A stretch of 14,811 nt of DNA. Origin: Candidatus Hermodarchaeota archaeon (GTDB taxonomy: Archaea > Asgardarchaeota > Hermodarchaeia > Hermodarchaeales > Hermodarchaeaceae). A program made the translations under genes and the position numbers. The stretch is from the NCBI GenBank assembly GCA_016840595.1, contig JAEOSA010000031.1, positions 1 to 14,811 of the forward strand, read 5' to 3'. The notes beneath the pieces are model-generated. The model was not told the DNA's origin. It worked only from the letters and a program-made list of their open reading frames with translations, and searched no databases. Positions 8,423 to 14,773 of this stretch are shown here, piece after piece (position 1 is the first letter of the stretch; each line of letters begins with the position of its first letter).

Positions 8423-9073
8423 TCATTTTTGCTTTGATGAATCTTTTTTCGGTTTTTCTCCCTTTGCTGACGCGGTTCTGACAGCTTCTGGAGGTTTAGG
8501 AGCAATTGCAATTTTCACCATGGACGGACGCAATAACGATCCCTTTAGCAGATAACCTTTCCGCAATTCTTCTATCACCGTATTTGGGGGGACTTCTGAA
8601 GTTTCTTCACGAACCACCGCTTCATGACGTAGGGGATCAAATGCTTGTCCCTCACAGGAAATTGGCTTTACGCCGGCATTTTGCAGGGTAGCTTTCAGGT
8701 TATCGACTAACATACTAAGCCCTTCAATAAAGGGGGCATTCATTTCGATTTGAGGTATCATAATTTGCGCTCGTTCTAAATCATCCAGGATTGGCAGCAA
8801 TGACAAGATCAAGTCACGATTGGCCTGGAGTCGCAACTGGGTTTTGTGTTTTTCCATTGATTTGACATAATTATCATGATCCGCCTGGGCGTAAGCCAGT
8901 TGTGTTTTGTATTTTTCAACTTCAACTTGGGCTTCGCCTAAAGCTTTCTCCAGTTGCTTCTTAGTAATCTTGGGCTTCACGGCTTTCTTTCCAGGCATCG
9001 TGTCTTTAACTACCTCGCTCTTTGCTTCTCTTGACTTTGTCACTTCGTCTTGCTTGTGAGGATTCTGTGTCAT
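8423..9073 (-). CDS. grpE: GrpE nucleotide exchange factor
   Basis: GrpE releases ADP from DnaK. From ATG 9073 the protein has 216 residues: a basic, low-complexity N-terminus (about 1-38), a long coiled-coil helix (about 38-100, KKQLEKALGEAQVEVEKYKTQ...), a four-helix-bundle region, and the C-terminal beta domain with FDPLRHEAV (145-153) and GYLLKGSLLRPSMVKI (173-188), the family signature. A short Lys/Ser-rich tail follows. The frame stays open upstream to TTG 9229, with alternative starts at ATG 9091 and ATG 9193. I chose 9073 because the extra residues show no GrpE similarity and a GAGGTTGA element (9082-9089) sits eight bases before it, but the start is uncertain. It is the first gene of the chaperone operon; dnaK starts 33 bp after its stop. 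Confidence 0.92.
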   Translation of the reverse strand: MTQNPHKQDEVTKSREAKSEVVKDTMPGKKAVKPKITKKQLEKALGEAQVEVEKYKTQLAYAQADHDNYVKSMEKHKTQLRLQANRDLILSLLPILDDLERAQIMIPQIEMNAPFIEGLSMLVDNLKATLQNAGVKPISCEGQAFDPLRHEAVVREETSEVPPNTVIEELRKGYLLKGSLLRPSMVKIAIAPKPPEAVRTASAKGEKPKKDSSKQK

Positions 9074-9227
9074 TGAGTTAGTCAACCTCATACTCTTCGG
9101 GAAATGTGGTTTACTTGCTGAGTTATGAAGGGAGCTGTTATTACCAAATCCCAAATACTGCTGAGTGTTTTCCGGATGTAATGCCAAGTGCATTATGGTT
9201 ACTAGCAACTCACGAAAATCTGATGAC

Positions 9228-9260
9228 AAAATAAAAGATTTTCGGAGATGCTTATATCAG
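9228..9260 (-). promoter_or_regulatory. Candidate promoter elements of the grpE-dnaK-dnaJ operon
   Basis: Two TATA-like elements occur on the minus strand in the thioredoxin-grpE gap: CTGATATAAG (9251-9260) and CTTTTATTTT (9228-9237). Depending on which is used, the message would begin near 9228 or 9207. The 5' leader to ATG 9073 would then be over 130 nt, or ATG 9193 could be the true start. No CIRCE-type inverted repeat is seen here. Confidence 0.35.
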
Positions 9261-9286
9261 AATCGTCGTAGCGTGAAGAGGTTGAT

Positions 9287-9703
9287 TTAGAGAAAAGCCT
9301 CCAACGCCTCTTTCAGCGGCTGATATCCAACGCCACCGACGATTCGGTGGACCATTTGTCCATCTTTGAAGATGCCAAAGGTGGGCACGCCTTGGACGCG
9401 ATATCGCATCGCGATCTCAATATTGTGGTCGACATCAATTTTTGCTACTTTAGCCCGTCCAGCATATTCTTGGGCGAGTTGCTCGACAACGGGGGCCATC
9501 ATTTTACAGGGACCACACCATTCAGCAAAAAAATCTACAAGAGTGACGCCTTTGCTGATGGTTTGATCAAAATCTTGTGTAGATAAGTGGAGAATCCCTC
9601 GTGGGAGTTGGGGGTGTTCTGTTTGGGTTGTCATAGTTTGTTTTAACTCCTTAATTTTTTGTTCACGTAATCGTGCAAGTTCGGGATCGGGGTTTTCACT
9701 CAT
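9287..9703 (-). CDS. Thioredoxin with an N-terminal helical extension
   Basis: This 138-residue protein is a thioredoxin-fold disulfide reductase. The active site is W62-C63-G-P-C66 in FFAEWCGPCKMM, and the cis-proline is P107 in GVPTF. The C-terminal helix and the GG turn (IVGGVGYQPL) are standard. The first about 35 residues are extra relative to a minimal thioredoxin of about 105 residues and form a charged helix (PELARLREQKIKELKQTM). Internal M24 could be an alternative start, but the ATG at 9703 has an AGGAGG site seven bases upstream and overlaps the upstream gene's stop as ATGA. That suggests translational coupling to the membrane protein encoded at 9700-9930. No thioredoxin reductase gene is in the window, so its electron donor is unknown. 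Confidence 0.93.
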   Translation of the reverse strand: MSENPDPELARLREQKIKELKQTMTTQTEHPQLPRGILHLSTQDFDQTISKGVTLVDFFAEWCGPCKMMAPVVEQLAQEYAGRAKVAKIDVDHNIEIAMRYRVQGVPTFGIFKDGQMVHRIVGGVGYQPLKEALEAFL

Positions 9704-9930
9704 TGTGATTCCTCCTCTCCGTGATTATGGGCGGGATTGGTGCAACTTGATGTGTGGCAACCTTCTCCGCTCCTAAGGTTAGGGACGATGTAGGCTGCGA
9801 GCAGAAAGATTAGCCCGATTACTGCGAGCCAGGGGATTGCTATCGTTATGCTAATCATAATAAGGGCTAGCCCAATAATGACCATGCTTATTCCCTGTTT
9901 GGTACAGAGGGGGCAGCCGATTTTTACCAT
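9700..9930 (-). CDS. Small Cys/His-rich two-helix membrane protein
   Basis: I do not recognise this 76-residue protein. It starts MVKIGCPLCTKQG with a CxxC pair (C6, C9). Two hydrophobic helices follow (about 15-33, ISMVIIGLALIMISITIAI; and 34-51, PWLAVIGLIFLLAAYIVP), and then a polar tail GEGCHTSSCTNPAHNHGEEE containing two more Cys and three His. Both Cys-bearing ends would lie on the same side of the membrane if the two helices form a hairpin. The CxxC and Cys/His tail suggest metal binding or a redox role. GGTGA (9939-9943) lies eight bases before the ATG. Its TGA overlaps the thioredoxin ATG by four bases, so it is the first gene of a two-gene operon, and thioredoxin may act on or with it; this is inference from context. 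Confidence 0.78.
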   Translation of the reverse strand: MVKIGCPLCTKQGISMVIIGLALIMISITIAIPWLAVIGLIFLLAAYIVPNLRSGEGCHTSSCTNPAHNHGEEESQ

Positions 9931-10006
9931 GACTCGTTCACCGTCCGTTTCGCTACAAGTTCTTTCTTATCCTTGTTTTGCAGCGATTAGATGTTCGATA
10001 GAGATG

Positions 10007-10018
10007 TTAAAATATAAA
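10007..10018 (-). promoter_or_regulatory. TATA box of the membrane protein-thioredoxin operon
   Basis: On the minus strand TTTATATTTTAA is a near-ideal archaeal TATA element. It predicts initiation near 9988 and a leader of about 57 nt before ATG 9930. The candidate operator 10025-10046 lies immediately upstream of it, six bases away. Confidence 0.55.
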
Positions 10019-10024
10019 GGTGTC

Positions 10025-10046
10025 GATAGTGCCACAACTGTGCACA
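10025..10046 (-). promoter_or_regulatory. Candidate operator, copy A of a 22-bp repeat
   Basis: Read on the minus strand this site starts TGTGCACAGT and ends TGTGGCACTATC. It matches 18 of 22 positions with the plus-strand site at 10490-10511. It lies between the end of the winged-helix gene and the TATA box of the membrane protein-thioredoxin operon. TGTG occurs twice with 10-bp spacing in both copies, one helical turn, as expected of a protein-binding site. Confidence 0.5.
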
Positions 10047-10051
10047 TCCGT

Positions 10052-10432
10052 TTAACGATTTTTCGCTGACTCCACCCAATATCGATCCAAAAAAGTCACA
10101 ATCTGTTTGTAGAAGGTATCCAATGCATCTTTAATGAGATCTTTTAGTGTCGACAGGCTCACGGCTTCATAGACATAGACGTATCCGCCCTTCCGTAATG
10201 TTCGGGTTCGACGATAGGCAAATCCACGTTGAACTAGATTTTGAATTGCCCGTTGAATTGTGCTCCGGTTTCGTCCTAGGGCTTCTGAAGTCTCTTTGAC
10301 AGTAGCTTGACCTTTCAGCAGGGAAAAGTAGACATCGATTTCTAGAGTCCGAAGGCCAAGGAAGCAGTGCATGACGTCGCTTGCTTCAACCTTTTGACCT
10401 GTCATGATTTGTTGAACACCTGAGAGTGCCAT
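10052..10432 (-). CDS. Small winged-helix transcriptional regulator (TrmB/MarR-like)
   Basis: The 126-residue protein is a single-domain archaeal winged-helix DNA-binding protein. LGLRTLEIDVYFSLLKGQ (25-42) forms the first helices. TVKETSEALGRNRSTIQRAIQNL (44-66) is a clear helix-turn-helix with the recognition helix NRSTIQRAIQNLVQRG. The wing is formed by RRTRTLRKGGYVYVYEAV (74-91), and the C-terminal helix (about 94-120) probably dimerises. No ligand domain is present. A GGTGA site (10442-10446) is nine bases before ATG 10432. Two inverted copies of a 22-bp motif flank the gene, one in its own upstream region and one at the downstream thioredoxin operon's promoter, suggesting autoregulation and control of that operon. 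Assignment to TrmB rather than a MarR- or Lrs14-like group is uncertain. Confidence 0.8.
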   Translation of the reverse strand: MALSGVQQIMTGQKVEASDVMHCFLGLRTLEIDVYFSLLKGQATVKETSEALGRNRSTIQRAIQNLVQRGFAYRRTRTLRKGGYVYVYEAVSLSTLKDLIKDALDTFYKQIVTFLDRYWVESAKNR

Positions 10433-10489
10433 TTTTTCGGTTCACCTGTTTCTTAGTGGATGATAGTCATTCTCGTTTGATAATAATGT

Positions 10490-10511
10490 TGTGGTCGGTT
10501 GTGCCACTATC
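10490..10511 (+). promoter_or_regulatory. Candidate operator, copy B of a 22-bp repeat
   Basis: Read on the plus strand it starts TGTGGTCGGT and ends TGTGCCACTATC, matching copy A (10025-10046, minus) at 18 of 22 positions. It lies about 60-80 bp upstream of the winged-helix gene start, just ahead of an AT-rich stretch (minus strand ACATTATTATC, about 10478-10488) that may be its TATA region. It is also about 100 bp upstream of the divergent glycosylase gene. Confidence 0.5.
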
Positions 10512-10563
10512 AGTATCAACCGCATATTCAAAAAGATATCAAAAACAGAATGATGAGGCATAA

Positions 10564-10573
10564 TGTAAAATAT
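10564..10573 (+). promoter_or_regulatory. TATA-like box of the DNA glycosylase gene
   Basis: TGTAAAATAT is centred about 38 bp before ATG 10607. It would give initiation near 10595 and a leader of about 12 nt that includes GGTGG (10598-10602), four bases before the ATG. Confidence 0.4.
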
Positions 10574-10606
10574 GTCCTAGGGGCATCGAGGGAACACGGT
10601 GGATGA

Positions 10607-11518
10607 ATGTCCAATATCCATGGATTTCAAGTGGAACTGGATCACTCCTATGACCTTGACTTGACCGTGGATAGTTGGATTTACCCAGATATTCAACCCG
10701 TCCCAGAGATGAAACGACCTGGAGAATTTGCCCGCTGCATACAAATCAAGGGTGCTCAGGTGCCTATTCGCGTCCACCAATTACGAAAAGGATCGCGTCC
10801 CAGACTGATGATACAATGGCCAGCAAAATACGGGGCTCAACACAAAGCCATCACCTCATTAGTAGAATGGCTGTTGGGTTGGGATGTCGATACTCGACCA
10901 GTCCTCGCTGCGATAAAACAAGATCCTGTCATAGCTCATCTTGCTAAACCCTTGAGCGGTCTACGTCCCTATTCACCACCAACCCTTTTTGAAGCGCTCG
11001 TGAAATCTGTCATCCAACAACAAGTCAGTTTTCGATCAGCCAATCAAGTCACTCGAAGACTTGTCTTAGCCTATGGACCACAATCTCAGCTGGGAGATGG
11101 GACGTTGTACGGGTTTCCAACACTCGACACCCTAGCAAGGCTTTCAGAAACGGATCTCAGAGCATCCAAAGTTGGTTACAAAGCTCCCTATCTTATTGGG
11201 ATTTTTGAACAGCTGACAAACGGGTCACTGCAATTAGACAGACTTGCTCAATCTGGAACCGAAACTGCAATACGAGACCTCGATGCGATACGGGGGATTG
11301 GTGTCTGGACTGCAGAGCTTGCTGTATTGACTGGGTTACGGAGGCTGGACATTTTTCCATCTGATGATCTTGGCATCCGACAAATCATTTCGCAGTTGTA
11401 CATGGATGGGCGACTAGCGAAGCGGCGTGATGTTGAGCGAGTGGCAAAACGATGGGGCGCAGTTAAGGCATTAGTGCAATACTTTCTCATGTGTGCTCAG
11501 GTTCTCGGACTCGTATAG
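10607..11518 (+). CDS. AlkA-like DNA-3-methyladenine glycosylase (HhH-GPD family)
   Basis: The 303-residue protein matches the AlkA/OGG-type HhH-GPD superfamily, which removes alkylated or damaged bases to begin base-excision repair. An N-terminal domain of about 95 residues, as in AlkA, precedes the helical glycosylase domain. LFEALVKSVIQQQVSFRSANQVTRRL (about 127-152) is the conserved core helix with QQ-x-S. The helix-hairpin-helix is LDAIRGIGVWTAELAVL (about 225-241), followed by DIFPSDDLGIRQ, where D254 aligns with the catalytic Asp238 of E. coli AlkA (in PDDYLI). No Fe-S cluster cysteines follow, consistent with AlkA rather than Nth/MutY. ATG 10603 is out of frame; ATG 10607 has GGTGG four bases upstream. 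It lies 61 bp before dtxR and is probably transcribed separately. Confidence 0.9.
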   Translation: MSNIHGFQVELDHSYDLDLTVDSWIYPDIQPVPEMKRPGEFARCIQIKGAQVPIRVHQLRKGSRPRLMIQWPAKYGAQHKAITSLVEWLLGWDVDTRPVLAAIKQDPVIAHLAKPLSGLRPYSPPTLFEALVKSVIQQQVSFRSANQVTRRLVLAYGPQSQLGDGTLYGFPTLDTLARLSETDLRASKVGYKAPYLIGIFEQLTNGSLQLDRLAQSGTETAIRDLDAIRGIGVWTAELAVLTGLRRLDIFPSDDLGIRQIISQLYMDGRLAKRRDVERVAKRWGAVKALVQYFLMCAQVLGLV

Positions 11519-11549
11519 TAATTTTAATTTTATATCGACAATCTAAAAC

Positions 11550-11577
11550 TTTATATTTAGGCACGCCTAAATTTAAA
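11550..11577. promoter_or_regulatory. DtxR-type operator overlapping the dtxR TATA box
   Basis: A palindrome with perfect 8-bp arms, ATTTAGGC-AC-GCCTAAAT (11555-11572), extends to 28 bp with 13 of 14 pairs matching. The TTAGG half-site resembles bacterial DtxR/IdeR boxes. TTTATATTTA (11550-11559), a strong TATA box, lies within its left half. The ATG at 11580 is 25-26 bp from the TATA centre and has no ribosome binding site, so the transcript is likely leaderless. A repressor bound here would block TBP and polymerase. Confidence 0.75.
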
Positions 11578-11579
11578 CT

Positions 11580-12326
11580 ATGACTCCCGCACCACAAAAT
11601 CCTGCTGGAATACGACAAGAGGAATCAAAATCCACGTCCACTGCAGACCGATATAACCTACCAAGTGCTAGTATCGAAGAGTATCTCGAGACCATTTTCA
11701 GACTCCTACAGAATAAAGATGGATACGCCAAGACAGGTGAATTAGCTGAAGTCCTCAATGTCAAACCAGCTAGTGTTACTCAGATGGTGCAGAAACTCGC
11801 TGCGAAAAATTATTTGAAATATGAGAAAAGCCGTGGAGTTCGCCTAACACGCAAAGGGCGAAAATTAGCTCTAGATGTCTTACGACGGCACCGGATTGCA
11901 GAAAGATTACTGGTTGATTTATTGGGTGTCAGTTGGGAAGAAGCCCATGATGTGGCTTGCGAATGGGAGCATATGCTTACTCCCGATTTATGTAATCGGG
12001 TTCTTGATCGATTAGATGAACCTGCGACATGTCCTCATGGGAATCCAATTCCTGCAGCCAATGGCACTGTTTCTCCTCTTCCCGAATTAACTCTTGCTGA
12101 TTTAAATCAGGATGAGAAAGCAGTTATTGAGTGTATCAGTGATGAGAATTCGGATTTGTTAAGGATGATGGCTTCAATGGGAATGCTTCCCGGTGAGATT
12201 GTACGAGTAGTCCAAGTATCCCCTATCGGAGATACATTGCTCGTCGAAGTGGGAACTGCTCAATTTGCATTAAGTAGCGAAGTTGCCAAACGTGTCCGAG
12301 TTCATCGCGATAAAGACGATGAATAA
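11580..12326 (+). CDS. DtxR/IdeR-family iron-dependent repressor with FeoA-like C-terminal domain
   Basis: This 248-residue metal-sensing repressor has a disordered start (1-29), a winged-helix domain (about 30-92, GELAEVLNVKPASVTQMVQKLAAKNYLKYE), a dimerisation/metal domain (about 93-150), and an SH3/FeoA-like domain (about 168-243, including SMGMLPGEIVRVV). The metal ligands align well with DtxR: H104/E108 with H79/E83, and H123, C127, E130, H131 with H98, C102, E105, H106 (EEAHDVACEWEHM). The position of DtxR Met10 appears to be Glu34. Cys at the 102 position favours Fe(II) over Mn(II) sensing, though the Glu is MntR-like. A palindromic operator covers its own TATA box, so autorepression is likely. 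It heads the operon with feoB, whose start lies about 11 bp downstream. No separate feoA is seen. Confidence 0.92.
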   Translation: MTPAPQNPAGIRQEESKSTSTADRYNLPSASIEEYLETIFRLLQNKDGYAKTGELAEVLNVKPASVTQMVQKLAAKNYLKYEKSRGVRLTRKGRKLALDVLRRHRIAERLLVDLLGVSWEEAHDVACEWEHMLTPDLCNRVLDRLDEPATCPHGNPIPAANGTVSPLPELTLADLNQDEKAVIECISDENSDLLRMMASMGMLPGEIVRVVQVSPIGDTLLVEVGTAQFALSSEVAKRVRVHRDKDDE

Positions 12327-12332
12327 ATGCGG

Positions 12333-12339
12333 GGGTGAT
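12333..12339 (+). promoter_or_regulatory. Strong ribosome binding site at the feoB start
   Basis: GGGTGAT matches the archaeal anti-Shine-Dalgarno well but overlaps GTG 12335 and ATG 12338. It is seven bases before an in-frame TTG at 12347 (MNGSRKRK...). Either the ATG is used without a spaced site or translation begins at the TTG. Confidence 0.45.
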
Positions 12340-14554
12340 GTTGAGTTTGAATGGTTCCCGCAAAAGGAAATTCCGTCGCCGAAGGCACCTAAGAAAGAAA
12401 GAAAAGGTTCGAATAGCCCTTGTTGGTCAACCCAATGTGGGTAAAAGTGTGATTTTCAATCACTGGACCGGTCTTGGAGCAATTGTCTCCAACTATCCAG
12501 GGACTACAGTCGAAATCCTCGAAGGAACGGTATATCTGTCCCGACATGATGTATATGCCCCACAGTGGCATCCCAAAATCAAGCATTGGGCATCACCCTT
12601 CGAAGAGTCGATCGAATCCGAGGGGGGAAAATCGAATCCTATAGATGATAAACCACGTCGTGGAAAGGGTCGACGTAGATTCATGCGACGGTTTCGAGAG
12701 TGGGCGTCAAGAGATTATTTGGATGAAGCGGAAGGTGTCCGTCTCGAGATTGTTGACCTACCTGGGTCTTATACAATTATCAGTCCAACCACTGAAGATG
12801 AAAGAGTCACTCTCCGCTATCTTCAACAGGATATTCCTGATGTCGTCGTGAATGTCATCGATGCCACAAATCTTCCAAGAAATCTTCTTCTCACATTAGC
12901 ACTGCTAGAGTTCAATATCCCAGTTGTAGTTTGTCTGAACCAAGTTGATCTAGCACGACGAATGGGTATTGAGATTGATGTCGGGAAACTTGAAAAACTC
13001 CTTGGTGTTCCAGTTATTCCCACTGTCGCTATTCAAGGAAAAAATTTGAAATTACTCCTGCGTACTGCGGCAAGAACTTTCCTTGTGGAATCAAGACATA
13101 GTCCACGTCGCTTGCTGTTTCCTGATGGAATCGAGGCAAAGCTTCGTAGGCTGGAAAATAAACTCTCAACCCTGCAACTGGTTCCAATGAACTTACCGTT
13201 ACGCATTCTTTCACAACAGCTCTTAGAGGAATACGCTGAATGCTCAGAATGTGTCGAATCGGAAATGGATCAAGAAGAGGCTGTGAAAACGGTTCAAGAA
13301 GTTCGTGAAGAAATCGAAGCCGGATTTGACGCGGATATCGTACTGGTTCTGGGTGAAAAACGTCTTGATTATGCTTCCTACATTATGGAACAGGTACAGA
13401 AAGGGAAGGGTAAACGAGTACCTCTAACTGAACAGATTTCTGCCATCCTAACTCATCGGATATGGGGTCTGCCCATTGCTGTCATGATTATCATTGGGTC
13501 ACTGCTGTTAGTCTTTGGTGTCGCGACGATATTTGATGCAACTATTGGAGATTTCTGGGAACTTGTCATTAATCCCACGGCTGAATCTCTGATCAATAAT
13601 TACATTCCTTCGCCCCTAATACAAATCATCTTATTCTATGGGCTTGTCTTAGGTATTCAAGGATGGCTATTCGTCGCCATACCCTTTGTCGCCACCTTCT
13701 ACATCCTCTTATCCATTTTAGAAGATTCAGGGTATCTAGCTCGTATCGCCTTCCTACTTGATGCCTTCATGCACCGTCTCGGTCTACACGGACGAGCCAT
13801 CATACCCATGTTAACTGGCGCTGGCTGCAATGTTCCCGCCGTGATGGGCAATCGCATTCTCAATACCAAACGTGAACGATATATCGCCGGATTCCTTGTT
13901 GTGCTTGTACCCTGCTCCGCTCAACTAGCCGTTATACTTGGGACCGTGGCTTTCTACGGGTCAATATTTTTTGCTTTCATAATCTATGGCATCATTCTGG
14001 CAATTATTATTGGGCTGGGTACCATGCTTCAACATACATTGCCCGGAGCATCACATGGGCTTGTCATGGAAATCCCCCCACTTCGTGCTCCAAGAGTAAA
14101 ACCTATCCTGAAAAAAACTTGGATCCGTTTCCGCGAGTTTGTTTATATCGCTCTACCAATGATTGTCATCGGCAGTGCTATCCTCGGAGTTCTTCTAGAA
14201 TACGGCTATCTTCACCTAATCATCGCTCCGGCAGCGCCCCTCGTTGTTGGCTGGCTCGGACTCCCCCCAGAAACTGCTGCAGCCCTAATCTATGGTGTGC
14301 TTCGTAAAGAATTAACTGTGGAACTCCTGATTGTCCTGGCGTCCGGTCCTCTAGAGGCATTCATGACGGTGCGTCAAATGTTCGTGTTCGCTCTCGTCAC
14401 CACCATCTATATCCCCTGTATCGCTACCCTCGCTGTGCTCGGACGAGAATATTCCTGGAAATATACTGCTGTTCTGGCAACGACAACCATAACCTTGGCT
14501 TTCCTTCTTGGAGGCGTGGCAAATTGGTTGCTCATCGGGTTAGGATTTCCATAA
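12338..14554 (+). CDS. feoB: FeoB ferrous iron transporter with an enlarged GTPase domain
   Basis: A 738-residue FeoB: a cytoplasmic G-protein domain joined to a polytopic membrane domain that imports Fe(II). G1 is GQPNVGKS (30-37), switch I PGTT (54-57), G3 DLPG (140-143), G4 NQVD (201-204), G5 near VAIQGKN (230-236). Between switch I and DLPG, where typical FeoB has about 20 residues, there are about 80; the extra stretch (about 69-132) is charged and includes KPRRGKGRRRFMRRFREW. The extreme N-terminus is also polybasic (RKRKFRRRRHLRKK). The membrane domain starts near residue 375 and has the two gate motifs GAGCNVPAVMGNR and VPCSAQLAV. GTG 12335, ATG 12338 and TTG 12347 are possible starts; GGGTGAT (12333-12339) is ideally placed for TTG 12347. 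It follows dtxR in an operon. Confidence 0.95.
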   Translation: MLSLNGSRKRKFRRRRHLRKKEKVRIALVGQPNVGKSVIFNHWTGLGAIVSNYPGTTVEILEGTVYLSRHDVYAPQWHPKIKHWASPFEESIESEGGKSNPIDDKPRRGKGRRRFMRRFREWASRDYLDEAEGVRLEIVDLPGSYTIISPTTEDERVTLRYLQQDIPDVVVNVIDATNLPRNLLLTLALLEFNIPVVVCLNQVDLARRMGIEIDVGKLEKLLGVPVIPTVAIQGKNLKLLLRTAARTFLVESRHSPRRLLFPDGIEAKLRRLENKLSTLQLVPMNLPLRILSQQLLEEYAECSECVESEMDQEEAVKTVQEVREEIEAGFDADIVLVLGEKRLDYASYIMEQVQKGKGKRVPLTEQISAILTHRIWGLPIAVMIIIGSLLLVFGVATIFDATIGDFWELVINPTAESLINNYIPSPLIQIILFYGLVLGIQGWLFVAIPFVATFYILLSILEDSGYLARIAFLLDAFMHRLGLHGRAIIPMLTGAGCNVPAVMGNRILNTKRERYIAGFLVVLVPCSAQLAVILGTVAFYGSIFFAFIIYGIILAIIIGLGTMLQHTLPGASHGLVMEIPPLRAPRVKPILKKTWIRFREFVYIALPMIVIGSAILGVLLEYGYLHLIIAPAAPLVVGWLGLPPETAAALIYGVLRKELTVELLIVLASGPLEAFMTVRQMFVFALVTTIYIPCIATLAVLGREYSWKYTAVLATTTITLAFLLGGVANWLLIGLGFP

Positions 14555-14623
14555 ACTTGAAAAGGTGAACATAAAGTAGGATACGTAACTAGGTAAACTA
14601 AAAAAATGGAGGAAATATCAACA

Positions 14624-14773
14624 ATGGCAGAATATCGATGTCCAATGTGTGGTAGCACATTTCAAAAAGCACAAGCCTCCGGGTGTGCTGGCTGTATGAT
14701 GGCCCGCTCCTGTGGCTCAATCGCTTGCCCATCCTGCGGCTACGAATTTCCCGCCGTTCCTGAGGAAGCTTAG
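14624..14773 (+). CDS. Small Cys-rich (zinc-ribbon-like) protein downstream of FeoB
   Basis: A short gene of 49 residues with seven cysteines: MAEYRCPMCGSTF (C6, C9), SGCAGCMMARSCGS (C21, C24, C30) and IACPSCGYEFP (C35, C38). The CPxCG at each end looks like a zinc-ribbon knuckle pair, while the central C-x2-C-x5-C could bind a further metal or an Fe-S cluster. There is no membrane segment. GGAGG (14608-14612) lies 11 bases before ATG 14624; an in-frame ATG at 14606 would add six residues but contains that GGAGG. It follows feoB by 69 bp on the same strand, so it is probably part of the iron operon. Small Cys-rich proteins are known beside FeoB in many bacteria and archaea; role as an iron chaperone or FeoB cofactor is inference. 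Confidence 0.75.
   Translation: MAEYRCPMCGSTFQKAQASGCAGCMMARSCGSIACPSCGYEFPAVPEEA

Noticed and set aside
9092..9286. CIRCE-type heat-shock operator upstream of grpE
   Set aside because: No TTAGCACTC/GAGTGCTAA-like inverted repeat is present, and no hrcA-like gene is in the window.
10025..10511. Miniature transposable element with 22-bp terminal inverted repeats enclosing the winged-helix gene
   Set aside because: No target-site duplication borders the repeats, the gene is in a sensible arrangement, and each copy sits at a promoter, so operators explain it better.
12542..12733. Interpretation of the FeoB insert as a frameshift or intein
   Set aside because: The frame is continuous, the GTPase motifs on both sides are intact, and no intein splice-junction residues or homing endonuclease motifs are visible; it is also far too short for an intein.
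14555..14600. AAAGGTGA ribosome binding site just after feoB (about 14560-14568) suggesting another start
   Set aside because: No ATG, GTG or TTG with an open frame follows at a usable distance; the next frame is the Cys-rich gene with its own GGAGG.
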